Shown: in pieces, positions 1-7,398 of the stretch
How positions within the stretch are numbered: position 1 is the stretch's first letter
Layout: each line of letters starts with the position of its first letter
Assembly: GCA_958434805.1 (NCBI GenBank)
Contig: CAUBDX010000028.1
Coordinates: 1 to 39,835, forward strand
Origin: an uncultured Phocaeicola sp.
GTDB taxonomy: Bacteria > Bacteroidota > Bacteroidia > Bacteroidales > Bacteroidaceae
Length of the DNA: 39,835 bases
Reading direction: 5' to 3'
Program-made: the position numbers and the translations under genes
The notes under the pieces: model-generated
What the model saw: the letters and a program-made list of their open reading frames with translations, nothing else
Told to the model about the DNA's origin: nothing
The model's database searches: none

Positions 1-120
1 GGCAAACCCTGCCCCTACAGCTGACGATGGGATAGACCGGTTTGGTTTTGACACACTCCTACAGTTTATGATATAAGTGTAAGGAACTGTTGTAACTGCC
101 TGCCTGAATATATCTTATAC

Positions 121-1749
121 TTATTTTTTATCCTCTTTCCCATACTTACTGGGACTTACATTGAAGTGCTTTTTAAATACCTCTCTGAAATATTTGCTGT
201 CGCAAAATCCTGTCATTTCTGCTACTTCTGTAATTGAGTACTTTTTTTTCTGCAACAATTGTGCAGCCGTATTCAGACGGAAGTCTCTGATATAATCGGC
301 GGGAGACTGTCCTGTCAATGCTTTCAGTTTGTTATAGAAACTAGTGCGGCTCATGTTATGTAATGAGCATAAAGAGTCTACGGTAAAATCTGTATTATCA
401 ATATTATTTTTTATATTGTTCTTTACGTCGGTTATGAACTTCCAGTCCAGTGTGTTGGCTTCAGCAGGCAACAATCCCGGCTTTTCTGAATCCATTTTAG
501 TGGCCATCGCATATCTTTGCCGTAATAAATCTCTGTTGGACAGTATATTGGATATTCTTGCCTTTAGCATTTTGATGCTGAATGGTTTGGTGATATAACC
601 ATCTGCACCGGTTGCCAATCCATTTAGAATATTCTTCTCATCGTTTAACGCAGTGAGTAATACGATAGGAATATGTGATGTTTCAATATTTGTTTTAATA
701 GCTGTACATAGTTCATCTCCGCGCATTTCGGGCATCATAATGTCAGAGAGGATCAAGTCAGGCCAAAATTCTTTAACGATAATCAATGCTTCTTTTCCGT
801 TGCTGCAAGCTTGTATGGTATAAGCTCCTGCAAGTGATGTGGCGAGATAACTGCGCAATTCATCATTGTCTTCTACGATGAGAATGCGTTGTAATAATGC
901 GGCTTCAATCATTTCCTGTAGCTTTTCGGGCGTTTCTGTAACTTTCGCTTGTTCGACAACTTCTTTGACCGGCAGTTCTTGATTCGGCTCTACGATGCTG
1001 TAATGACGCAGATGCTCATAACCTTTATAGAAAATAAGTCTGATGTCTGTTCCCTGATGTTCGGTACTGTCGATATTGATTTTTCCTCCATGAAGCTTTA
1101 CCAATTTCCATACCAACATTAGTCCGATTCCGCTACCGGTTATTTTAGAATTGATGGCATTGCTGCCACGGAAGTGCAGTTTGAATATTTTCTTTTTTTC
1201 TTTGGCAGGAATGCCAATTCCTGTATCAGATACCTTGACTTTCCAAGAGTCTTTGGTCTCGGTGACGCAGACGCTTACATGACCATAATCAGGAGTGTAT
1301 TTCAAGGCATTGGATATGATATTTTTTAAGATGGAGTCCATCTTTTCTTTGTCAAACCATACTTTCGTTTCCTTGAAATTACTTTCGTAAGTAAAATCTA
1401 TATTCTTTGTGGCTGAATAAGAATGAAAACCATTGCATAGGTTTTGCATATAAGTATTCAGCTCAAATTCAGCTATGTATAGCTTAGGGGAATAGACTTC
1501 GGTATGTTCGAAGTTGATAAGATTGGTGGTCAAACGTAACAAAGCGTCCACATTTTTCAGAGCAGTTTTCATACAGTTGAGTCCGCTTGCCGTCAACTGT
1601 GCTTTTTCACTCAACTCTTCTAATGGAGCTTTGATCAGGGTTAGCGGCGTGCGCAAGTCATGTGCGGTATTGATGAAAAATTGAGTTTTTTCATCGGAAA
1701 TCTTTTTCTGTTTTTTTAGATAGATAATTCTGGTAATGATAAAAAGCAA
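121..1749 (-). pseudogene. Hybrid two-component system regulator, 3' part (host gene, N-terminus missing)
   Basis: Host inner-membrane sensor/regulator of the HTCS family, which in Bacteroides usually controls glycan-use loci. Visible in order (residues from the TTG at 1749): remains of a membrane segment (1-12), HisKA with phospho-acceptor H30, HATPase with N146, D175 and the GSGIGL box near 205-210, receiver domain with acidic E292/D293 and phospho-acceptor D336 plus K388, then an AraC-type double HTH (about 440-535). Intact HTCS proteins are roughly 1300-1400 residues with a large periplasmic propeller/Y_Y_Y sensor. That half is absent, and the frame upstream of 1749 stays open only to a stop at about 1828. 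The break coincides with the left edge of the phage, so I read this as insertional inactivation. The missing 5' half should lie beyond the right phage end. The TTG start is only the first possible start, not a likely real one. Confidence 0.9.
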
Positions 1750-1759
1750 GAGTATAAGG

Positions 1760-2110
1760 GGGGAGAAACGATGCGTGTCAAAGTTCGGTCGGTCTGAAAA
1801 TATCTGATTGCTTTGGTTTTCAAAGCGTTAGAACGGGGTAGGAGTGAGCTGGGTGGAAAAACGAAGCGTTTACATCGCTTTACATCGAGCTTACATTTGA
1901 ACCTTGTTTGAACGCCGTTCAAATGAATCTCTTTACATTAGGAGTGGGGTAGGGGAGAATTCAGGCAGTATGGTATTATTTTACTCCGATTCTTTGCCCA
2001 GGCCATACTTCCATATACAAAGATAACCAAATGGTGTAATTTATGCAAGTGGAGTAGGGGAGCGCTTCGCTTCTCTCCTATTTTTATTCATTGAAATTAT
2101 TCCATATAGC
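1760..2110. repeat. Non-coding left phage end with short direct repeats (putative transposase sites)
   Basis: No convincing gene lies between the host junction and 2152. The stretch holds clustered repeats. TTACAT occurs at 1870, 1880, 1891 and 1933, the first two within TTTACATCG. TTTGAAC occurs at 1896-1902 and 1907-1913, followed by its inverted copy GTTCAAA at 1917-1923. A 15-base purine-rich repeat, AGTGGRGTAGGGGAG, occurs at 1943-1957 and 2048-2062. Mu ends carry several transposase-binding sites in comparable positions, so these are the natural candidates here. That role is inferred from position only. An imperfect hairpin followed by a T-rich run lies at about 2056-2085. Confidence 0.5.
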
Positions 2111-2120
2111 TGATATTTGG

Positions 2121-2128
2121 TATATTTG
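2121..2128 (+). promoter_or_regulatory. Putative -7 element upstream of the small left-end gene
   Basis: TATATTTG matches the Bacteroidota -7 consensus TAnnTTTG and lies 24 bases before the ATG at 2152. No well-spaced TTTG -33 element is present, so the promoter may be weak or activator dependent. Confidence 0.45.
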
Positions 2129-2151
2129 CAGTGAAATAAATACCGTATATC

Positions 2152-2364
2152 ATGAGTAAAGTTATCCATGTACATTTGATTTTTGAGAAAAAGAACATCT
2201 ACTTTGGTAGTATATCGGCCATTTTTGAAACTCTGACGGAGAAACAGGTCGGAATCACTAAGAGTAGTCTTTTACATGCTGGACTGGTTGATGACATTGC
2301 CAAATACACGAAACGTGCAATGATTATTCAGTCTCGCTTGATAACATGTACCAGAAAGGGATAA
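2152..2364 (+). CDS. Small conserved phage protein of unknown function
   Basis: Encodes a 70-residue protein with no domain I can name. The sequence resembles a small protein I have seen repeatedly at the edge of Bacteroides prophages (a core around YFGSISAIFE and a C-terminal basic stretch), but no function is known to me. It is the first phage gene from the left end and is transcribed away from the host junction. It has its own -7 element upstream and a strong hairpin terminator just downstream, so it forms a single-gene unit separate from the repressor and early operon. Expression in the lysogen is plausible. The size and basic tail would fit a small regulatory protein, but nothing in the sequence proves it. 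Confidence 0.65.
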   Translation: MSKVIHVHLIFEKKNIYFGSISAIFETLTEKQVGITKSSLLHAGLVDDIAKYTKRAMIIQSRLITCTRKG

Positions 2365-2383
2365 AATGCCTTAGAACGCAATT

Positions 2384-2408
2384 AAAAGCCGCAAAAGCGG
2401 CTTTTTTT
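2384..2408 (+). terminator. Rho-independent terminator, probably bidirectional
   Basis: Perfect 9-bp stem AAAAGCCGC (2384-2392) and GCGGCTTTT (2397-2405) with an AAAA loop, running into a T tract to 2408. It ends the 2152 gene. The A-rich 5' side gives a T run on the other strand too, so it can also stop transcripts leaving the repressor gene from the right. Confidence 0.9.
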
Positions 2409-2409
2409 G

Positions 2410-2763
2410 CCCTTATAAGTGTCAAACTATGATGGAAAGCTGTATTTATCCGTTTGAACGCTTTGAACGTCTTAAAAAGTGGAAAGGTTATTCACTTGCT
2501 TATTCATTTGGTTATTCATTTAAGCTATTACAAAAACGAAATGTTTTGATTGCTTATTCATTTGGTTATTCATTTTTGTGCCTATTTTATTCTAATAAAA
2601 CGGGGAAATATCTTTTTTTTATTTGGTATTCATCGGTTTTTATAATATTGTAGGGGGTAAATTGTATATAGATAATATTTATTTACTCCCCTGTATTTTT
2701 ATATATTCTGCTGTAAAATAGTGATTTAACTGTTTTTACCTCCCTTTCCCCATAAAACACGTT
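2410..2763. repeat. AT-rich non-coding stretch with phased TTATTCA repeats
   Basis: No credible gene lies between the terminator and the repressor stop. TTATTCA occurs five times, at 2488, 2500, 2512, 2554 and 2566, with spacings of 12, 12, 42 and 12 bases. Two of these blocks form an exact 26-base direct repeat (2496-2521 and 2550-2575). A paired GTTTGAACG/TTTGAACG motif lies just before, at about 2452-2469, related to the TTTGAAC repeats at the left end. This looks like a protein-binding array (transposase or repressor), but which protein binds is unknown. A 74-codon open frame across it is built from the repeats and is not convincing. Confidence 0.6.
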
Positions 2764-3183
2764 TTAGATGGCATTGGCAACCGTAGAATCGCTTGCATCC
2801 GAAACACGCCCCGACTTGTCCTGTTTAAGTTGTGTAATTGTCTGTTTGAGCATCCCTATTTCCTCTGCCATTTCTCGAATGGTGGAGTCTTTTTCCCTTA
2901 AAACATCCAGAAGCTCCCTAAAATTATTGTTAGCTGTTTCTGGAGGAGCTGTTTCCGTTACTACTGGTGTAATTTTTTCGGCTTCTATATCTTTTAAAAG
3001 AAAGTCGTCGATTGATATTCTAAAAAACTTAGATATTTCACATAACAAACTCAATTTAGGTTCTGTATTACCCAGTTCATAGTTTGACATTGTACCTTTT
3101 TTGATGCCCAGAAACTCAAATTCATCTAATTTAAGTCCCCTACTCTCCCTTAAATGTCTAAGATTCTTAGAAAAAATACTCAT
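2764..3183 (-). CDS. XRE-family phage repressor (lysogeny regulator)
   Basis: A 139-residue protein. Residues 5-62 form a helix-turn-helix of the Cro/CI (HTH_3) type, with the recognition region around KKGTMSNYELG. A Pro/Thr-rich linker follows (about 70-86), then a charged helical segment (about 88-122) likely to be a coiled-coil for oligomerisation. There is no LexA-type peptidase domain, so induction would not be by RecA-stimulated self-cleavage. It is divergent from the early operon, and the two promoters face each other across 3183-3319. CTAAG-type palindromes lie between the early -33 and -7 elements and inside this gene's own 5' end. This is the position of Mu c, and the simplest reading is that it represses the early promoter and regulates itself. 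Confidence 0.85.
   Translation of the reverse strand: MSIFSKNLRHLRESRGLKLDEFEFLGIKKGTMSNYELGNTEPKLSLLCEISKFFRISIDDFLLKDIEAEKITPVVTETAPPETANNNFRELLDVLREKDSTIREMAEEIGMLKQTITQLKQDKSGRVSDASDSTVANAI
3020..3034. promoter_or_regulatory. Operator-like palindrome O3 (one mismatch)
   Basis: TCTAAAAAACTTAGA lies within the repressor gene. It matches the TCTAAG-N3-CTTAGA pattern of the two better sites except for one base in the left half. Confidence 0.5.
3157..3171. promoter_or_regulatory. Operator-like palindrome O2
   Basis: TCTAAGATTCTTAGA, a perfect inverted repeat with a 3-base spacer, overlaps the first codons of the repressor gene. Its half-site is identical to that of the site in the early promoter, 59 bases away. 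Confidence 0.7.
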
Positions 3184-3208
3184 AAATCTAAATTATTTGG
3201 ATTAATAC

Positions 3209-3239
3209 TTTGTCGTCTAAGAAACTTAGACTATATTTG
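3209..3239 (+). promoter_or_regulatory. Early promoter with embedded operator O1
   Basis: Textbook Bacteroidota promoter: TTTG at 3209-3212, a 19-base spacer and TATATTTG at 3232-3239. The spacer contains the perfect palindrome GTCTAAG-AAA-CTTAGAC (3215-3231). Bound repressor would cover both promoter elements. It drives the early operon starting at 3319. Confidence 0.85.
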
Positions 3240-3266
3240 CCACGTGATTAAAGTTTAAACACGCCC

Positions 3267-3297
3267 CAAAGCTACAAAAAAGGCTTGAGGTAACAAT
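3267..3297 (-). promoter_or_regulatory. Putative repressor promoter
   Basis: On the minus strand there is TAGCTTTG (3267-3274), a -7 match, with ATTG (3294-3297) 19 bases upstream as a three-of-four match to the -33 TTTG. Its transcript would run through operators O1 and O2 into the repressor gene, giving a face-to-face arrangement with the early promoter. Confidence 0.55.
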
Positions 3298-3318
3298 GAG
3301 AATTTGAAAAGAAGCAAA

Positions 3319-3510
3319 ATGGAAGCAAAATTTAAAAAGGGACAAAGTGTGAGAATCACCAAGAGAAATGGTGAGATCATTGATGGTATAGTTCGTGACT
3401 GGGATTATAACATTTGTACGTTCGTGCGGGAATATAATATCGATTATATGAAAAATGGTCAGGTTTGGACTGTAATATGTGTTCCGGAGGATGCGATAAA
3501 GAAGCTTTAA
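3319..3510 (+). CDS. Small early protein, SH3-like in appearance
   Basis: A 63-residue protein, the first gene after the early promoter. It alternates short beta-like segments with charged turns (KKGQSVRITKRNGEIIDG, then a VWTVICVPED strand), which looks like a small SH3/KOW-like barrel. That is a visual impression only. I chose the ATG at 3319 over an in-frame TTG at 3304 because it lies closer to typical initiation and leaves a leader after the promoter. Its place at the head of the early operon suggests an immediate-early function such as host takeover or regulation, but no homologue is recognised. Confidence 0.7.
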   Translation: MEAKFKKGQSVRITKRNGEIIDGIVRDWDYNICTFVREYNIDYMKNGQVWTVICVPEDAIKKL

Positions 3511-3520
3511 TAATTTTCTC

Positions 3521-3603
3521 GGGCAGTTAGTTCAGCTGGTAGAACAAACTAAACTCCTATAATGGAGAGGTTATGGTCCGCGGTTCGAATCCGCGACTGC
3601 CCA
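3521..3603 (+). tRNA. tRNA-like gene with abnormal, extended anticodon arm
   Basis: Acceptor arms GGGCAGT (3521-3527) and ACTGCCC (3596-3602) pair perfectly, with A3603 as discriminator. The D-arm is GTTC/GAAC around an AGCTGGTA loop (3530-3545). The T-arm is CGCGG/CCGCG around the standard TTCGAAT loop (3579-3595). Between D- and T-arm there are 33 bases instead of about 23. Best fold: AAC/GTT (3547-3549 with 3570-3572), an internal loop, then CTCC/GGAG (3554-3557 with 3564-3567) closing a six-base TATAAT loop. No standard seven-base anticodon loop with U33 forms, so no anticodon can be assigned. CCA is not encoded. It sits inside the early operon between two protein genes. Confidence 0.75.
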
Positions 3604-3629
3604 CTACGATAATTTAAATATTAGATAGT

Positions 3630-3830
3630 ATGAAAGAACGAATAGTTGTAGAATACGGTGAGGTGAATAAAATTGCCGAACTGATGGGCTGTACAAACGT
3701 GATGGTGAGTCATGCGCTTGCCTTCCGTAAGAACAGCAAACTGGCCCGTTCCATTCGTAAGCTCGCCATTGAGCGCGGTGGATCCAAAGTAGGTGGTAAT
3801 CCTCAAAATACAAGTAGCCATGAAAAATGA
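3630..3830 (+). CDS. Small HTH DNA-binding protein (Ner-like position)
   Basis: A 66-residue basic protein. Residues 9-45 read as a helix-turn-helix (GEVNKIAELMGCTNVMVSHA followed by a basic helix RKNSKLARSIRKLAIERGG). In Mu the second regulator, Ner, occupies this place just before the transposase gene and turns down early and repressor transcription. A similar role is a reasonable inference, but the sequence is not an obvious Ner homologue. Its stop codon overlaps the next gene's start (ATGAAAAATGA at 3820-3830), implying translational coupling. Confidence 0.7.
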   Translation: MKERIVVEYGEVNKIAELMGCTNVMVSHALAFRKNSKLARSIRKLAIERGGSKVGGNPQNTSSHEK

Positions 3831-4041
3831 TTTGATGACATTGTTCAGCGACCAGCTACACTGGTTTGCTCGTCTGAAACGAAAACAGCGCTTTTGCGTG
3901 CTTTACTTCTGTATGAGTTTCGGGATCCTGCTCTCTATTTTTTTTATTAATCCGCTGCTGGAACTTCTCGTAGTGTTGAATTTCGGGATCTCCGTGCGGC
4001 TGCTGAAGAAGCATGTCCCTTTGAATGATTTAGAGGATTGA
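3820..4041 (+). CDS. Small membrane protein, function unknown
   Basis: A 73-residue protein with a basic N-terminal stretch (RLKRKQR) and two closely spaced hydrophobic segments, about residues 27-40 and 44-58, separated by a short NP turn. It is probably an inner-membrane hairpin. The start at 3820 is favoured because it overlaps the stop of the HTH gene. A GTG at 3793 in the same frame would run back through that gene. Small membrane proteins in early phage operons often act in exclusion or host modulation. Nothing here identifies which, if either. Confidence 0.65.
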   Translation: MKNDLMTLFSDQLHWFARLKRKQRFCVLYFCMSFGILLSIFFINPLLELLVVLNFGISVRLLKKHVPLNDLED

Positions 4042-4056
4042 TAATCAAGCTGGGAG

Positions 4057-6096
4057 ATGGAATACTTTGATAATATATTGTGTGTAACTTACAAAGAGTT
4101 GCTGGATATAATGCCCAAAGGCACTTTGAATAGCCAGCTGTCCCGAGAAAAACTGGATGTCGTTTCCCGTGGCGGTGGTGAAAATAATCCGGCTCTGTAT
4201 GCCTATTCCTCCCTTCCCGAAAAGTATAAACGACGTTGGGTTCTTCTCAAAGGAGAACCTGAACAGCAAATGAGACAGGAAATGATTCGTAACATAGTGA
4301 AGAAAGACGAGAAGGCCGAGCGCTTTTTTGAGGAGTACCGCTACGACAAGAACGGTGAGATAGTCGCTCTTCCCGTGGATGTGAAGAAGGAATACACCTG
4401 GAATGCTTCGGTACTGAACGCGCTGATGGAAGAGTTCAAACGCTTGAGTTCATCCAATAACAAGCTGACCGGTTTCCGCCGTAACCTTTGGGAACTTCTG
4501 CTTGTCACGAGTGAGGAATGGCGTCCGGTGTACGGGCACAGCCTTCCGGGCAGTGTGGGGCGTTTGAAAGCCCTGATAAACAAGTTCCGTCCCGACAACT
4601 ACGGTGTGCTTGTGAGCGGTAAATACGGCAACAGCAACACGCTGAAGATCGAGGAGGACGGCGGGCGTTATCTTGTTGCATTGAAACGCAGCCGCGTTCC
4701 GGTTTATACTGACATGGAGATCTTCGAGGAGTACAACCGTGTCGCTCCGGAACGTGGCTGGAAGCCCCTGAAGAGTCCCCGCAGCCTCCGCGAATGGTTC
4801 AACAGCCCGCGTGTCGAACCTCTGTGGTACGATGCCGTTTATGGGGAAATGAAGGCACACCAGCGTTATGACCGCAAGCACCGGACCATCCTTCCGAGCC
4901 GTCGTGACAGCCTCTGGTATGGCGACGGCACGAAGCTGAACCTCTACTATCGTGACGAGAACGGAAACAAGTGTACTACAAGCGTGTACGAGGTGGTGGA
5001 TGCCTATAGTGAAGTTCTGCTCGGTTATTACATCAGCGACAATGAGGACTATATCGCCCAGTATCATGCTTTCCGCATGGCTATCCAAACGAGCCGGTAC
5101 AAACCCTACGAGATCGTGTGCGACAACCAGGGCGGTCATAAGAAGAACGCGGCGCTGGGTCTTTTCTCGAAGATCAGCCGTATCCACCGCCCGACAGCTC
5201 CGTATAATGGCGAATCTAAGACGATTGAGAACATTTTCTACCGCTTCCAGAGCCAGGTATTGAAGAAACGTTTCGGTTTCACCGGGCAGAATATTACGGC
5301 AAAGAGAGATACAAGCCGTCCGAATTTGGAATTCATCAACGCGAACATCGACTCCCTTCCCACATTGGAGGAACTGAAGGAACAGTATGCCGCCGCCCGT
5401 GAGCAGTGGAACTCAATGAAGCACCCGGCTACTGGCATCCCCCGTATTGAGATGTACAATACCAGCGTGAACGAGGCCACCGATCCGGTCAGCGTTCCTG
5501 ATATGGTGGAGATGTTCTGGTACACAACCGATAAACCGTCGCTGTTCACCGCCAGCGGTATCGAGATCACGGTACAGGGAAAGAAATACCCTTACGAGGT
5601 TTTCTCCGCTCCCGGTGAGCCTGACCTGGAATGGCGCCGGCGTAATACCTACAAGAAGTTCTATGTCCAGTACGATCCCTATGACATGAGCAGCGTACGG
5701 TTGCTTTACAAGGACAAGGGCGGTGCGATGCGTTTCGAGTGTGTGGCCTCGTTCCCGCTGATGATCCACCGTGCCCAGCAGGAGCAGACGGAAGCCGAAA
5801 AACGTTTCATCCGCACCCAGCAGGAGGCCGTCGTCAATGAGCGTATAAACCGTCAGGTCGTCGCCAAAGATATCGAGTATGAGCATGGTGTCGCACCGGA
5901 GCAGAACGGTTTGCGTACTCCTGACCTGAAAGGTCTCGGAAAGGAGGCGCAACGCCAGATTGACCGCCGCACGAGAAAATACAGCCAGCCGCCCCGTCCT
6001 TCCATAGGCCGTGACATGAAAGTCATCAGCAACGTGACATGGGACAGCTTTGAGAAGAAGGAAGTGAGCATCCGCAAGGTGGTCGGGAAATTATAA
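4057..6096 (+). CDS. MuA-like DDE transposase
   Basis: A 679-residue protein that catalyses strand cutting and joining for integration and replicative transposition. The N-terminal third is likely DNA binding. The retroviral-integrase-type core starts near residue 280, with the acidic triad D290 (WYGDGTK), D356 (IVCDNQGGH) and E391 (NGESKTIENIF, the position of E in the MuA KPIER motif). A beta-rich segment follows (about 490-590), then a basic C-terminal tail (about 590-679) with many Arg/Lys, where MuA contacts MuB. Length is close to MuA (663). It is followed after 35 bases by the MuB-like ATPase gene, the usual A-B pair. No disrupting stop or missing catalytic residue is seen, so it should be active. 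Confidence 0.95.
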   Translation: MEYFDNILCVTYKELLDIMPKGTLNSQLSREKLDVVSRGGGENNPALYAYSSLPEKYKRRWVLLKGEPEQQMRQEMIRNIVKKDEKAERFFEEYRYDKNGEIVALPVDVKKEYTWNASVLNALMEEFKRLSSSNNKLTGFRRNLWELLLVTSEEWRPVYGHSLPGSVGRLKALINKFRPDNYGVLVSGKYGNSNTLKIEEDGGRYLVALKRSRVPVYTDMEIFEEYNRVAPERGWKPLKSPRSLREWFNSPRVEPLWYDAVYGEMKAHQRYDRKHRTILPSRRDSLWYGDGTKLNLYYRDENGNKCTTSVYEVVDAYSEVLLGYYISDNEDYIAQYHAFRMAIQTSRYKPYEIVCDNQGGHKKNAALGLFSKISRIHRPTAPYNGESKTIENIFYRFQSQVLKKRFGFTGQNITAKRDTSRPNLEFINANIDSLPTLEELKEQYAAAREQWNSMKHPATGIPRIEMYNTSVNEATDPVSVPDMVEMFWYTTDKPSLFTASGIEITVQGKKYPYEVFSAPGEPDLEWRRRNTYKKFYVQYDPYDMSSVRLLYKDKGGAMRFECVASFPLMIHRAQQEQTEAEKRFIRTQQEAVVNERINRQVVAKDIEYEHGVAPEQNGLRTPDLKGLGKEAQRQIDRRTRKYSQPPRPSIGRDMKVISNVTWDSFEKKEVSIRKVVGKL

Positions 6097-6131
6097 GGAA
6101 CAGATTTATAACAAGATAAAAAATATTGATT

Positions 6132-7001
6132 ATGGAAATTACAATGAAAGAGAAGAACGCCATCAGTGAGAGCCTCCGGGCTTACGTGGCGAAGTATCCG
6201 AGCCAGACGAAGGCCGCGGGTAGTCTGAAGGGAGTCAGTGTGGGTACTGTGAGCAATATCCTGAACGGGCGTTATGAGAATATCAGTGACGAGATGTTCC
6301 GTAATGTCGCCTCGCAGGTCGGTGGTGTAAGCGCTACCGGCTGGCAGATCGTGGAGACCGGCGCTTACCAGGAGATCACGGCTGTGCTCTCCGATGCGCA
6401 GCGCTGGCGCAATGTCACATGGGTGACCGGTGAGGCTGGTTGTGGCAAGAGTACCACCGCCCGTGTTTACCTTCATGAGCATAAGGAGGTTTTCTATATT
6501 CTCTGCTCCGAGGACATGAAGAAAGGTGACTTTGTCCGCGAGATAGCCCGCACGGTCGGGATCCGGACTGAAGGGTATAATATCCGTGAGGTGTGGGGAC
6601 TTATTTTGGATGATATCATCCAGATGGACGCGCCCCTGCTGGTGTTCGACGAGGCGGACAAGCTGACCGAACCGGTGTTCCACTACTTCATCAGCCTGTA
6701 CAACAAACTGGAGGAGAAATGCGGCGTCGTGTTTTTGAGTACCGATTATATTGCCAAACGCATCAGCAATGGTCTGCGATACCAGAAGCCTGGCTACAAG
6801 GAGTTCTACAGCCGTATCGGACGGAAATTTTATGAGCTAGAGCCTACGGACGTGAACGACGTGTTTGCGATCTGTTCCGCCAACGGTGTGACTGACAAGA
6901 AAGACATCGATAAGGTGATAAAGGAGGCTTCGACATGTGACTTTGATTTGCGGCGTGTGAGGAAGTCCATTCACAAGGTGAAACGCATGGTGGGGGAATG
7001 A
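6132..7001 (+). CDS. MuB-like AAA+ target-choice ATPase
   Basis: A 289-residue protein. The N-terminal 60 residues form an HTH domain (SLKGVSVGTVSNILNGRYENIS), as in MuB. The ATPase core has Walker A GEAGCGKST (100-108) and Walker B LLVFDEAD (169-176), followed by a sensor-type LSTD segment. MuB proteins bind target DNA, deliver it to the transposase and protect the phage genome from self-insertion. I chose the ATG at 6132. A TTG two codons earlier is less likely. It lies directly downstream of the transposase and so forms the transposition module with it. The C-terminal helix-rich, basic region (about 240-289) matches the DNA-binding end of MuB. Confidence 0.92.
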   Translation: MEITMKEKNAISESLRAYVAKYPSQTKAAGSLKGVSVGTVSNILNGRYENISDEMFRNVASQVGGVSATGWQIVETGAYQEITAVLSDAQRWRNVTWVTGEAGCGKSTTARVYLHEHKEVFYILCSEDMKKGDFVREIARTVGIRTEGYNIREVWGLILDDIIQMDAPLLVFDEADKLTEPVFHYFISLYNKLEEKCGVVFLSTDYIAKRISNGLRYQKPGYKEFYSRIGRKFYELEPTDVNDVFAICSANGVTDKKDIDKVIKEASTCDFDLRRVRKSIHKVKRMVGE

Positions 7002-7006
7002 CTCCC

Positions 7007-7024
7007 GTTCAAATACCGTTCAAA
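7007..7024 (+). repeat. Paired GTTCAAA motif between transposition gene B and the next gene
   Basis: GTTCAAA-TACC-GTTCAAA, two 7-base repeats with an 11-base period, sits in the short gap before the gene at 7040. The same arrangement recurs at 29168-29185 and, inverted, at 1896-1913 near the left end. Confidence 0.5.
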
Positions 7025-7039
7025 CGTAATTTTAAGGAT

Positions 7040-7396
7040 ATGGAAAACAAATTTGAATACTTAAAGATCGACGGTCGCGAGCAGCTTCCTGCTCCCTGGA
7101 GCGATTACCCAGTCTTGAGGGAATACGAGACGGTGACCGTTTACCGGAATGGTCGCGACTATCTGGACGCCCTTGTGGGACAGCAGGACGGCTGGTGGGT
7201 TGCTGGCGTTCACATGGAGGTGGGCGGTTTCGGCGGCGGTTTCAACCCGGGACGTAAATGGGGACAGTTTGCTACCCGTGAGAATGCCCTTCTGTGGGCA
7301 CTCGGCAGGATGCTCTGCCACGAGAAACTGCGGGGTGCCGCACGGCAGGCCGTGCTTGATCAAATAGACAATATCCGACAACTAAAACTGTTCTGA
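7040..7396 (+). CDS. Early-operon protein of unknown function
   Basis: A 118-residue protein with many aromatic and Gly residues (GWWVAGVHMEVGGFGGGFNPG) and a C-terminal helix. No family is recognised. The frame is open back to 6998, but those first codons read through the GTTCAAA repeats, so I prefer the ATG at 7040, which gives a normal soluble N-terminus. It sits between the two ATPase genes and ends two bases before the next start, so it is cotranscribed and probably acts with the replication/transposition functions. Confidence 0.7.
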   Translation: MENKFEYLKIDGREQLPAPWSDYPVLREYETVTVYRNGRDYLDALVGQQDGWWVAGVHMEVGGFGGGFNPGRKWGQFATRENALLWALGRMLCHEKLRGAARQAVLDQIDNIRQLKLF

Positions 7397-7398
7397 CC

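Noticed and set aside
2429..2653. Open frame of 74 codons (repeated AYSFGYSF)
   Set aside because: Its sequence is a translation of the TTATTCA direct repeats, very AT-rich, with no start context and no protein-like composition.
2764..3183. LexA/CI-type self-cleaving repressor
   Set aside because: No Ala/Cys-Gly cleavage site with Ser/Lys peptidase motif is present after the HTH. The protein is too short for the S24 domain.
4450..5187. 245-codon minus-strand frame within the transposase gene
   Set aside because: Antisense shadow of a complete DDE transposase.
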